Below the pieces are notes generated by a model. That model had not been told where the DNA came from, made no database searches, and saw only the letters and a list, made by a program, of their open reading frames with translations. DNA of 33,687 nt from the NCBI GenBank assembly GCA_031262165.1, contig JAISIF010000102.1:1-33687 (forward strand), read 5' to 3'. Shown piece by piece: positions 22,635-30,686 of the stretch (its first letter is position 1; each line of letters starts with the position of its first letter). The stretch is from Myxococcales bacterium. Its GTDB lineage: Bacteria > Myxococcota > Myxococcia > Myxococcales > UBA5297. The translations under genes and the position numbers were made by a program.

Positions 22635-23305
22635 CAGCGCCGCCGATCGAGTTTCGCGGCGGCCTGTTCGCGCAGCACGAAGAGTTGGATCGTGTCGCGC
22701 TGGGCAGGGCTCAGGTCCAGGAGCTTGAGCGCCGCGTTCGTCCGCGAGAGAGCGCCGTGGATCTTGACGCCGCGCCGGAGCACCTCGGCCTGGCAGCGCA
22801 GCGCCTCGCCGCCGAGCTCGAACTCGACCTCCACGCGCTCGCCCACGTTTGCCCGACTCTCGCTGACGACGAGCACACCTTCCGATGAGATGTTGAGCGT
22901 CCGCGTCTCGTCCCATCTCCCGTTGCCATCCGCGCCACCGACGAGGATGCGGCAGCGCGACGCGAGCCGGACGTCCATCCGCCGTGCCCGGCGCTCCGCG
23001 GTCAGGCAGTCCATATCGACCTCGACGAGCTCGAGCGCGCGCTCGGCGCGGCATTCGCGGACCTGGCCCTTGATCCAGATCACGGCGTTGTCGCGCGGCA
23101 GCTCGACGCGCACCTTGGCGTTCGGGTGCAGGCGCTCCAGATCCCCCTGCGCGCACACGACGAGGGCGATGAGGCGCTCCCCTTCGGTCATCACGACCTC
23201 GACCGGCAGCGTCGTGCCCGTCTTCTCGTGAATCAGCGCCCCGCGCTGGAGAGCCTGTCCGGGTCCGTGTTCCAGCGCCTCTTTGAGGATGTCGAGTTTG
23301 GCCAA
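22634..23305 (-). CDS. PilZ-domain protein (candidate c-di-GMP receptor)
   Basis: 223 aa. Two beta-rich domains are present. The C-terminal one has both PilZ c-di-GMP-binding signatures: R108-R109-x3-R113 in RRMDVR, and N138-x-S140-x2-G143 in NISSEG. The N-terminal ~95 residues (LIHEKTGTTLPVEVVMTEGERLIAL) resemble the YcgR-N accessory domain. The start is a TTG at 23305 with TGGAGG 7 nt upstream; an upstream TTG overlaps that ribosome binding site. Its stop overlaps the nucleotidyltransferase start by one base. The pairing suggests c-di-GMP control over polysaccharide precursor synthesis, which is inference. Confidence 0.88.
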   Translation of the reverse strand: MAKLDILKEALEHGPGQALQRGALIHEKTGTTLPVEVVMTEGERLIALVVCAQGDLERLHPNAKVRVELPRDNAVIWIKGQVRECRAERALELVEVDMDCLTAERRARRMDVRLASRCRILVGGADGNGRWDETRTLNISSEGVLVVSESRANVGERVEVEFELGGEALRCQAEVLRRGVKIHGALSRTNAALKLLDLSPAQRDTIQLFVLREQAAAKLDRRR

Positions 23306-23366
23306 ATGAGTGACCTCCAAAGGTGGAGCTACCGACGCGCGTCAGGCGAACGGTCGCTGGGAAAAC

Positions 23367-23717
23367 TCAGCCGAACGTCGTCCCGTTCCAGCCCCACGAC
23401 GCGGCGTCGAACTCGGCGAAGTTCAGGTAGATGCGCTCCGGCGCGATCTGCAGCGTGGTTTCGAGGAGCGCGCAGAGCGCCTGACTGAGGGCCTGGCAGG
23501 CGTCTGGCTCGATGCCGCCGATGCTGCGCAGATCGCAGAAGGCCGCTGGCCCACCCGCGGCCGACATGAGCATCGCGACCGGGGAGAGCGCGACCATCAC
23601 GTATTGCTCGGGCTTGTGGAGGAGGTCGGCGACGATGCGCGAGCTCTCTTGGAGCACACGCTCGACCTGGCGGTCGTCGTTCAAAGGGGCCGATGTCTCG
23701 ATCTTGAGGAGGGGCAT
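23367..23717 (-). CDS. MIF-like tautomerase
   Basis: 116 aa, close to the 115 aa of macrophage migration inhibitory factor. Pro2, the catalytic base after Met removal, is present in MPLLKIETS. The end ASWGWNGTTFG matches the MIF C-terminal signature (GWNGSTF), and IYLNFAEFDAASW matches the strand before it. MIF-superfamily trimers catalyse keto-enol tautomerisation; the substrate here is unknown. It is the most MIF-like rather than 4-oxalocrotonate tautomerase-like form, which is uncommon in bacteria. It lies between the M29 peptidase and PilZ genes with short gaps (64 and 61 bp). Confidence 0.92.
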   Translation of the reverse strand: MPLLKIETSAPLNDDRQVERVLQESSRIVADLLHKPEQYVMVALSPVAMLMSAAGGPAAFCDLRSIGGIEPDACQALSQALCALLETTLQIAPERIYLNFAEFDAASWGWNGTTFG

Positions 23718-23781
23718 TCGAGTTCTCGTTCGCGGGATTGGGGTGAGGCGGACGCGGTGAAGCGCGCCCCTATATGATTCA

Positions 23782-24900
23782 TCATGATTTGAGGTTTTCG
23801 GGGTTCAGGCCTTGGAGCGCGTCCAGGACGAAGCGGCCATCCTTTCGGACGAGCACGTCGTCGAACCAGAGCTCGCCGCCACCCATCGCCTCGGTCTGGA
23901 TGAGGACGAGGTCCCAGTGGACAGCCGAGCGATTGCCGTTGTCGCACTCGTCGTAGGCGTTGCCTGGCGTGAAGTGGATGGAACCAGCGATCTTCTCGTC
24001 GAAGAGCGTGTCGAGCATGGGCGCGGTGATGAACGGGTTCACGCCGATCGCGAACTCACCGACGTAGCGGGCGCCCTCGTCCGAGTCGAGGATCTGGGCG
24101 AGCCGGTCGGCGGGCTTGCCAACGGCCTCGACGATCTTCCCGTCCTTGAAAGTGAAGGCCAGGTCCTCGAACCTGGTCCCTTGGTAGAGCGAGGCCGTGT
24201 TGTAGCGGATGGTGCCGTTCACCGAGTCGCGCACCGGCGCCGTGAAGATCTCGCCATCCGGGATGTTCATCCGGCCATCGCACTTGATGGCGGGCAGGCC
24301 GCGAATGCTGAAGCGCAGGTCTGTGCCCGGGCCAATCAGGCGGACGCGATCGGTCCGCTCCATCAGCTCGACGAGCGGGTCCATGGCGCGCGACATCCGA
24401 CCGTAGTCCAGGTTGCACACGTCGAAATAGAAGTCCTCGAACGCATCGGTGGACTTGCCTGCCTGTTGCGCCATCGATGGCGAGGGCCAGCGCAACACGA
24501 CCCAGCGGGTCTTGGGCACGCGCACCTCCATGTGAACCGGTTTGAGCCAGTGCTTCTGGTAGAGCGCCATCTGCGCGGGCGGCACGTCGGAGAGCTCGGC
24601 GAGGTTCAGGGTGCCGCGCAGCCCGATGTAGGCCTGCATGTTCTCCATGCGGGCACGCTCGAAGAGGCCCGTCAGCTCCAGGCTCTCGGTCGTGCCGCAG
24701 GCGTAGAGCTCGCGCAGCACGCGGTTGTGCTTGAGGGTGACGAAGGGGCGAGCGCCCGCCTCGCGAATCTCGCGCACGAGCAGCGCCACCATCTCGTCCG
24801 GGATGTCCGTCGCCTCGACGAGGACGTTGTCGTCTGCCTGGACCTGGCAGGAATAGCGGACGAGGGAACGGGCCAAGGTCGTCATTCTGGAATCGTGCAT
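23782..24900 (-). CDS. M29-family aminopeptidase (AmpS/PepS type)
   Basis: 372 aa, the usual length for this family. The C-terminal half has the dinuclear metal site: Glu in NIPDGEIFTAP, Glu in GEFAIGVNP, His in IHFTPGNAY, and His/Asp in SAVHWDLV. The N-terminal half (QADDNVLVEAT and HWLKPVHMEVRVPKTRWVVLRWPSPSMAQQ, given here in parts) forms the substrate-entry domain. Cytoplasmic; it removes N-terminal residues from peptides using two metal ions. ATG 24900 has AGGAG 10 nt upstream; Met6 at 24885 is an alternative. It is followed at 64 bp by the tautomerase gene on the same strand. Confidence 0.9.
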   Translation of the reverse strand: MHDSRMTTLARSLVRYSCQVQADDNVLVEATDIPDEMVALLVREIREAGARPFVTLKHNRVLRELYACGTTESLELTGLFERARMENMQAYIGLRGTLNLAELSDVPPAQMALYQKHWLKPVHMEVRVPKTRWVVLRWPSPSMAQQAGKSTDAFEDFYFDVCNLDYGRMSRAMDPLVELMERTDRVRLIGPGTDLRFSIRGLPAIKCDGRMNIPDGEIFTAPVRDSVNGTIRYNTASLYQGTRFEDLAFTFKDGKIVEAVGKPADRLAQILDSDEGARYVGEFAIGVNPFITAPMLDTLFDEKIAGSIHFTPGNAYDECDNGNRSAVHWDLVLIQTEAMGGGELWFDDVLVRKDGRFVLDALQGLNPENLKS

Positions 24901-24948
24901 CGTGGAAGAGCTCCTGAGAGAGAGAAGGTTGAACCCCAAAACCTCTGT

Positions 24949-25072
24949 CGAAAATCGAATCGTAGGGACAGGCTCCTGTATCTGCCCGTCGTGTTTTGGT
25001 GTTCGACTCGTTCGACGTTCGACCGGACGGCCATGGGGGAGGGAGGGGGACGCCCCTACGATTCGATTTTCG
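24949..25072. repeat. 124-bp palindromic element with perfect 19-bp terminal inverted repeats
   Basis: CGAAAATCGAATCGTAGGG at 24949-24967 is exactly repeated in inverted orientation at 25054-25072. The interior has further palindromes (GTTCGACTCGTTCGACGTTCGAC) and a G-rich run. No ORF is credible. It lies upstream of the M29 gene and downstream of glgB, so it is positioned in the M29 promoter region. The GTAGGGNC ends link it to the elements at 4666-4844 and 13947-14070. Confidence 0.7.
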
Positions 25073-25106
25073 GGTTGAAACGCAACGTGATCTCCAAACT
25101 CAAAAC

Positions 25107-25145
25107 AAAACAGCCTCGCGACCGAAAATCGCGGGGCTGTTTTTA
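25107..25145 (-). terminator. glgB: Bidirectional terminator downstream of glgB
   Basis: Stem ACAGCCTCGCGA / TCGCGGGGCTGT (one T-G) with loop CCGAAAA. On the minus strand it is followed by TTTTGTTTTG, and on the plus strand by TTTTTA. It lies 42 bp past the glgB stop codon. Confidence 0.88.
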
Positions 25146-25186
25146 TTTTCATCGATGAAACAATCGATCATCCAAGCCATCTGGGC

Positions 25187-27388
25187 TCACCGCTGTGGCT
25201 TGAGCACTGTCACCGACAGTGGCGGCAGCGTGATCGCCATCGAGTTCTGGAAGGCCTGCCAGGGCTGCGGATCGGCCTGGACCGCACCGCCATTGCCCAT
25301 GTTGCTGCCACCGTAGATGCCTGCGTCCGAGTTGAGCAGCTCTGTGTAGAGACCGGCTTCGGGCACACCGATTCGGTAATTCTCGTGTGGCGTCGGGGTC
25401 AGGTTGCAGACGAAGATCGTGAAGTCGCGCCGGTCCTTGGCGTAGCGCACGAACGAATAGACCGAGCGATCCACATCGCTGCAGTCGATCCACTGGAATC
25501 CCTCGGGTTTGAAGTCCTGCTCATAGAGGGAGGGCTCGTCGCGATAGACCCGGTTGAGGTCACGCACCCAGCGCTGGATGCCCTTGTGGTCCTCGTAGTC
25601 GAGCAGGTGCCAGTCGAGGCTCGAATCATGGTTCCACTCGTTCCACTGACCGATCTCTGTGCCCATGAAATTCAGCTTCTTGCCCGGGTGGCCATACATG
25701 AAGCCGAGCAGCGATCGCAGGTTCGCCCGCTTCTGCCATGCGTCGCCCGGCATCTTGTCGAGCAGCGATCGCTTCCCGTGGACGACCTCGTCGTGGGAGA
25801 GCGCGAGCACGAAGTTCTCCGAGTAGGCGTAGAGCATGCTGAAGGTCAGCATGTTCGAGTGATACTTCCGGTAGATCGGATCCTTGCTGAAGAATTCCAG
25901 GATGTCGTGCATCCAGCCCATGTTCCACTTCATGGAGAAGCCGAGGCCGCCCAGATACACGGGCCGCGACACGCCAGACCACGAGGTGGATTCTTCGGCG
26001 ATGGTGAGCGCCCCTGGATACTTCTCGCCCACGACGCAGTTGAGGTGCTTGACGAACTCCACCGACTCCAAATTCTCCTTGCCGCCGTAGCGGTTGGGAA
26101 TCCATTCGCCATCCTTGCGCGAGTAGTCGAGGTAGAGCATCGAAGCCACGGCATCCACGCGCAGGCCATCGAAGTGATACTGGTCGAGCCAGAACAGGGC
26201 GTTGGCGATGAGGTAGTTCCACACCTCGGTGCGACCGTAATTGAAGACGAGCGTGCCCCACTCTGGGTGTTTGCCTTGGCGTGGATCGGCGTGCTCGTAG
26301 AGGTGCGTGCCATCGAACTCGGCCAGGCCATAAGCGTCGGACGGGAAGTGGGCTGGCACCCAGTCGAGGATCACGCCAATGCCGTTCTGGTGCATGGCGT
26401 CGATGAACGCGCGCAGCTCGTCGGGCGTGCCGTAGCGACCGGTGGGTGCGAAGAAGTTGACCGTCTGGTAGCCCCACGAGCCGTAGAAGGGATGCTCGGT
26501 CATGGGCATGAGCTCGATGTGCGTGTAGCCCATGTCCTTGACGTAGGCGGCGAGCTCGGCGGCCATCTCCGTATAGGACAACGAGCGGTTGCCATCTTCG
26601 AGCTTGTGGCGCCAGGAACCGAAGTGCATCTCGTAAATCGAGATGGGCGCTTCGAGGTAATTCCACTGCTTTCGGGCATCGAGCCAGGCTGCGTCCTTCC
26701 ACTCGTAGTCGTCGATCCGGGCGATGCGGGCAGCTGTCTTGGGCGGCACCTCGACCTGGAACGCCACGGGATCGACCTTGAGCAGGCAGACATCGCCCAC
26801 CGGCGGCAGGATCTCGTATTTGTAGTTCTGACCAAGCTCGAGGCCGGGGATGAACAGCTCCCACAGGCCATTGCCCTCGTGCTTGCGCATCGGGTGGCGG
26901 CGACCATCCCAGCTGTTGAAGTCACCGACGACGCTCACGCGGCGAGCGCTCGGGGCCCACACGGCGAACTCCACGCCGTCGACGCCATCGCGCGTGGTCA
27001 GGTGCGAGCCGAGCTTGTCCCACAACTTCTGATGCGTTCCCTCGCGCAACAGATGGAGGTCGTATTCGGTCAGAAGCGACGAGAAGGCGTATGGATCGTC
27101 GATCTCCCAGGTGCCGCCCTCGTTGAAGAGGCGCAGGCGATAGCGCTGTTTGAGATCGCTGATGCCGAGGTCGGCCTCGAAAAAGCCCGCCGGGTCGATC
27201 TTCTTGGCCTCGGCCAGGAGCTTTCCCTTAGCGTCGATCACCGCCAGGGCGGTGGCCTCTGGGTGAAAGCTGCGCACGACGATCGAGTTCTTGCCCTTGA
27301 TCTTCTCGACCTTGGCACCGAGCACGTCGAAGGGCTGACCGTGGGTGGCGTTGATGATGGCGCGCATGGCGTCCTGATTCAGCGGCAT
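25187..27388 (-). CDS. glgB: 1,4-alpha-glucan branching enzyme
   Basis: 733 aa, against 728 in E. coli. An N-terminal CBM48-type beta domain is followed by a second CBM48-like domain (GVEFAVWAPSARRVSVVGDFN). The GH13 barrel carries all catalytic residues: Asp412 (nucleophile, in DGLRVDAV), Glu465 (acid/base, in LTIAEES) and Asp533 (in LSHDEVVH). WDGRRHPMRK, MPMTEHPFYGSWGYQ and IDWVPAHFP-type motifs are also present (here ILDWVPAHF). It forms alpha-1,6 branches in glycogen in the cytoplasm. The start at 27388 (MPLNQDAM) has AGGAG upstream; the frame continues open to 27565 without a better start. No other glg gene is adjacent, and it appears monocistronic between terminators. Confidence 0.96.
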   Translation of the reverse strand: MPLNQDAMRAIINATHGQPFDVLGAKVEKIKGKNSIVVRSFHPEATALAVIDAKGKLLAEAKKIDPAGFFEADLGISDLKQRYRLRLFNEGGTWEIDDPYAFSSLLTEYDLHLLREGTHQKLWDKLGSHLTTRDGVDGVEFAVWAPSARRVSVVGDFNSWDGRRHPMRKHEGNGLWELFIPGLELGQNYKYEILPPVGDVCLLKVDPVAFQVEVPPKTAARIARIDDYEWKDAAWLDARKQWNYLEAPISIYEMHFGSWRHKLEDGNRSLSYTEMAAELAAYVKDMGYTHIELMPMTEHPFYGSWGYQTVNFFAPTGRYGTPDELRAFIDAMHQNGIGVILDWVPAHFPSDAYGLAEFDGTHLYEHADPRQGKHPEWGTLVFNYGRTEVWNYLIANALFWLDQYHFDGLRVDAVASMLYLDYSRKDGEWIPNRYGGKENLESVEFVKHLNCVVGEKYPGALTIAEESTSWSGVSRPVYLGGLGFSMKWNMGWMHDILEFFSKDPIYRKYHSNMLTFSMLYAYSENFVLALSHDEVVHGKRSLLDKMPGDAWQKRANLRSLLGFMYGHPGKKLNFMGTEIGQWNEWNHDSSLDWHLLDYEDHKGIQRWVRDLNRVYRDEPSLYEQDFKPEGFQWIDCSDVDRSVYSFVRYAKDRRDFTIFVCNLTPTPHENYRIGVPEAGLYTELLNSDAGIYGGSNMGNGGAVQADPQPWQAFQNSMAITLPPLSVTVLKPQR

Positions 27389-27464
27389 GGGAGGTCTCCT
27401 GAGTCGAAAACGAGGCGTGAGGGAATGGGGAAAGGATGGCGGGAGCGGGTCTTTTTTTCGAATG

Positions 27465-27499
27465 AAAAAGCCCGCCGGGGAGAGGAGCGGGCGGGGGCT
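27465..27499 (-). terminator. Second terminator between the TPR gene and glgB
   Basis: On the minus strand GCCCGC and GCGGGC pair around a pyrimidine-rich loop, followed by TTTTT. It backs up the hairpin at 27674. The spacer 27389-27741 also holds a short REP-like palindrome CGCAATGA / TCATTGCG near 27621-27640 and an AT-rich stretch (27535-27580) likely to contain the glgB promoter. No gene is seen. Confidence 0.7.
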
Positions 27500-27673
27500 A
27501 GCGCGGCACTTTGGGGAAGGCAACAGGTTTTTGGTTCGATTCAGAGCGCGGATAAATTTGTTCAATTATTAAACTTTTTCCCTCGATGCATATCTTCAAA
27601 TCTTTCATCTCAATGATGCGCGCAATGATCCGTCATTGCGAGCAAAGCAAAACAACATGCTTCGGTAAACCCA

Positions 27674-27701
27674 AAGAGCCACCCGATTTGGAGTGGCTCT
27701 T
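27674..27701 (-). terminator. Terminator downstream of the TPR membrane protein
   Basis: A perfect 9-bp stem, AAGAGCCAC / GTGGCTCTT, with a 10-nt loop lies 41 bp past the stop codon of the gene at 27742. On the minus strand it ends CTCTTTGGG, a short T-run. Confidence 0.75.
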
Positions 27702-27741
27702 CTGACTTCTCTCTCGATTTTCAGCGCGTCATCCAGAGCGC

Positions 27742-30111
27742 TCACTTGCCAGCGACGCTGATCAGGCGCTTGGCCCTCGCGGCGTGCTCACCATTCGGGG
27801 CCAGCTTCAGATAGGTCTGAAGCTGCTCCACGGCTACCTCGAGGTTCTTCGCGTCCTTGCTGGAGCTCAGCAGCCAACCCAGGAAGAAGTAGGGCGGGGC
27901 ATGGTTCGGGTCGGCCATCTGCGCATTGGCGAGGTATTCCTGCGCGTTGGCGAGGTCGCCGTTCTCTCTGTAGAGCAAGCCCTTCTGGGTCATCGCGATG
28001 GCCTGGAAGCGCTTGGAGCTGGTCGCCATCTTCTCTGCTGCCGAGTAGTGCTTCAGGGCGTCGTCCATCCTCTTCTGGAAGACAGCCAGGTTGCCCAGCT
28101 CGATGAAGACCTCGGCCTTCTCCTCGTTCTTGACGGCCTTCTGCTGCGCCTTCTTCAGCGTCTCGTCGGCCTTGTCGAACGCCTTGGTCGCCATCTGGGC
28201 CTTGCCGAGCAGGACGAGGAGCTTGATCGAGTTCGGCGACTGCAGGACGAGCTTCTCCAGCGTGGAGACAGCCTCTTGCGCACCGGTCCCGTTTGGCTGG
28301 CCCAGGAGCATGTCGGCGAGCTCGATTTGGAAGGAGGTCCGCGTCGGTTCGAGCTCGATGGCCCTCTTGATCGAGTCGAGCGCGCCCTTGGCATCGCCCG
28401 AGCGCTTCTGGCGGTTCGCCTTCATGATGTAGAGTTCGCCATTCAGCGGATCGGCGTTCATCGCCTTCATCTCCTCGGCATCGGCGTCGGACTTCTTGTC
28501 CTTACCGTCGAGGATGATGGCGTAGGCCAAGCGCGCCAGCGCAAGCTGCCGATTGGAGGGCGGCGGCTCGGCCTTGAGGAGCATCTCGATGTATTTCTCG
28601 GCCGTCTCAGGCTTGCCCGCATCGACCGCCATGAGGGCCACGCCCAGCTGGGCCTCGGCGTGGTTCTTCTCGTAGCGCAGCGCCTGTTCGTAGGCACTGG
28701 CCGCGAGCACGTCGTTGCCCCCCTGTCGGCGCAGCGCGTTGCCCATCCACGCCGAGATGCGCGAGTCGGCCGGAGCCGCCATCTGTGCCTTGCGCAGGTT
28801 GCCTATGGCGCTCTCCAAGCGGCCCGCGTGCGTCTGGATGATGCCCAGCGTGGACAGGAGCAGCGTGCTGTTTTGACCGCGCGACTCCTGGTTGGAGATC
28901 TCCTGTTCGAGGTTGCGGATCGCATCGTCTGTCTTGCCCTGGAAGAACTGGATGTATGCCTCGCCCGCGCTCAGATACGAATGAGGCTGACCAGCCTTCT
29001 TGGCCATCCGCAGGTGCTCCAACGCGGGCTCTCGGGCGCGGTCGCCCTCTCCGTGCTCGCCCCAGCGGATGGCGTAGGCATAGGTGAGGAAGGCGTGGGC
29101 CGAGAACAGATCGGGGGCGAGGTCCTGGGTGATGCGCTCGCCCAGCTCGCTCGCCCGCTTGTAGCTCGCGTAGTTGTCGCGCGAGAGCTCCTCCTGCATC
29201 TGCTTGAGGATCTTGGCGATCTCTGTCTCACGCTCGGCGCGCGCCTGGCGATACATAAAAAAGCCGCCGACCGAGGCAACCGCCGCGACGAGGCAGATCA
29301 GCGTGATGACCATGTTCCGGCCAACCTTGGCGCTCTGCGCGGCGAACTCGTCGACGTCATCGTCCGCGTATCTCGCGGCGAGCGCCTCGTAGTCCTGTTG
29401 CGCGTGCGCCGCATTCTGCCTCATGCGAAGCGCGCGAGGCGTGAGGGTCGGCGCTTCGGCCAGCCCAATGGGCATGTCTGGGCGAGGCGTGAGGCTCGTC
29501 TGCGGCTGATGCACGAGCTTCGACCCTGACTGAGGCGGCATCGACGCCGGTTGGCCGGGCATTGGCGGCTGACTCGCGGCAGGCTGGAGGTGACCAGGAG
29601 ATGGAGATGGAGAGGGAGATGGAGCGGGAGCAGGAGGGTCAATCATCGGCGCGGGTGCGGGCGCCGCAGGCTGGGGCACGGACACTTTGTGCTTGCGGCA
29701 CAGCGCGATGGTCTCCTCGTCCAAAGGATTGAGCTCGATGGCCTTCTTCAGGCTCTCGGTGCCCTCGGCATTCACCCCCGTCTTGAAGGAGAGCGTCGCG
29801 AGGTGGCGCAGCGCCTCGACGTTCACCGCGTCGAGCCCGAGCGCGGCCTTGAGCTCCTCGATGGCCTTCTTGTCCTTGCCCTGCTCGGCATAGATGCGCG
29901 CCATGAGCAGGTGGGGCGCCGACTTCTCTGGATGCGCCTTGACGCCCTTCTTACAGACGACCATGGCCTCCATGAAACGGCCCATCGAGAGGTAGGCCTC
30001 GGCCAGGGGATGGTAGGCCTCTGAGAGGGGATCGGCGGCGAAGAGCTGTTGGAGCTGGGCGAGTTCGGCGGACGAGGGAGGAGTCTTCGGGGAAGCAGAG
30101 GACATGGCCAT
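27742..30111 (-). CDS. Large TPR protein with one membrane segment
   Basis: 789 aa. N-terminal TPRs occupy residues ~15-135 (AYHPLAEAYLSMGRFMEAM, AIEELKAALGLDAVNVEAL, SLKKAIELNPLDEETIAL). A Pro/Ala/Ser-rich linker follows at 145-225. A single membrane helix lies at ~267-286 (NMVITLICLVAAVASVGGFF). Many C-terminal TPRs then run to the end. The topology is most likely cytoplasmic N-terminus and periplasmic C-terminal TPR array. Similar proteins serve as scaffolds in envelope assembly, secretion or motility in myxobacteria, but no specific role is visible. Two Mets open the frame (30111 and 30105) and neither has a clear ribosome binding site. It is bounded downstream by terminators. Confidence 0.85.
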   Translation of the reverse strand: MAMSSASPKTPPSSAELAQLQQLFAADPLSEAYHPLAEAYLSMGRFMEAMVVCKKGVKAHPEKSAPHLLMARIYAEQGKDKKAIEELKAALGLDAVNVEALRHLATLSFKTGVNAEGTESLKKAIELNPLDEETIALCRKHKVSVPQPAAPAPAPMIDPPAPAPSPSPSPSPGHLQPAASQPPMPGQPASMPPQSGSKLVHQPQTSLTPRPDMPIGLAEAPTLTPRALRMRQNAAHAQQDYEALAARYADDDVDEFAAQSAKVGRNMVITLICLVAAVASVGGFFMYRQARAERETEIAKILKQMQEELSRDNYASYKRASELGERITQDLAPDLFSAHAFLTYAYAIRWGEHGEGDRAREPALEHLRMAKKAGQPHSYLSAGEAYIQFFQGKTDDAIRNLEQEISNQESRGQNSTLLLSTLGIIQTHAGRLESAIGNLRKAQMAAPADSRISAWMGNALRRQGGNDVLAASAYEQALRYEKNHAEAQLGVALMAVDAGKPETAEKYIEMLLKAEPPPSNRQLALARLAYAIILDGKDKKSDADAEEMKAMNADPLNGELYIMKANRQKRSGDAKGALDSIKRAIELEPTRTSFQIELADMLLGQPNGTGAQEAVSTLEKLVLQSPNSIKLLVLLGKAQMATKAFDKADETLKKAQQKAVKNEEKAEVFIELGNLAVFQKRMDDALKHYSAAEKMATSSKRFQAIAMTQKGLLYRENGDLANAQEYLANAQMADPNHAPPYFFLGWLLSSSKDAKNLEVAVEQLQTYLKLAPNGEHAARAKRLISVAGK

Positions 30112-30686
30112 CCATCAGGAAAGAGGATTTGCTGCGCTGAAAACGACCCACACCGAGGACGACGACAGGAGCGCCGACCAAGGCCGAGGTCTTCGAAGGG
30201 GCATCAAAAAAGAGCCGGGCGGTTTAGTGCAGGCTCCCGGACCTGTCAATTCACGGCAACCCAGGAAACCTCTCGATTTCATTCAGGATTTCTCCTGATG
30301 GGGAGAACCCGTCAGGGATAGGCGCCGCGGCGTGAGACGGCTTCAACACGCCTGACACCCGAGATGTTTTCTGGGGCATGTCCTCGACCGCTCCTGTCGC
30401 CGCGCCGATCCGGGAAAAGCCAGGCATCGTTACTTCGCTTCATCGGTCACTTGCCTCAGCAGGCGCCCTCTTCAGGCCTGATCGGTCATTCCACGTCCTT
30501 CGCGCGGCTCGATCCGAAGTCGAGGAGACGCCCTATTCGACCTCCCAAAACAGAACTCGATTGCCCTGCTCTATCGAGGCAGGCATCTTGAGCGGCTTTC
30601 CGCCTGCCAGCCACTCTCCTCCCTCCCCTCCCCTCCCCTCCCCTCTCCTCACCTCACCTCTCCGCGATGGAAGAACTGGACGCCCC
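30112..30686. other. Divergent intergenic region
   Basis: 575 bp between divergent genes. Open frames crossing it are unconvincing, with composition unlike coding DNA nearby. It must hold both promoters, but no clear -35/-10 pair was found. It ends with the pyrimidine tract described at 30614-30650. Confidence 0.5.
30614..30650 (-). repeat. (GGGGA)n tract with G-quadruplex potential
   Basis: 37 bases with only C/T on the plus strand. The minus strand reads four consecutive GGGG blocks separated by single A, flanked by GGG and GAG. Single-base loops make this a strong G-quadruplex candidate. It lies 37 bp upstream of the ATG of the gene at 30687, on its template strand. Confidence 0.75.

Noticed and set aside
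23812-25158. 448-codon plus-strand frame opposite the M29 peptidase
   Set aside because: Shadow frame; the M29 metal ligands on the other strand are intact.
25385-27616. A very long open frame (743 codons) on the plus strand opposite glgB
   Set aside because: It is the antisense shadow of a GC-rich gene; glgB has full catalytic motifs, and the antisense product has low-complexity Val/Glu/Ala/His composition with no recognisable domain.
27784-29529. 581-codon plus-strand frame opposite the TPR membrane protein
   Set aside because: Shadow frame; the minus-strand TPR repeats and membrane helix are unambiguous.
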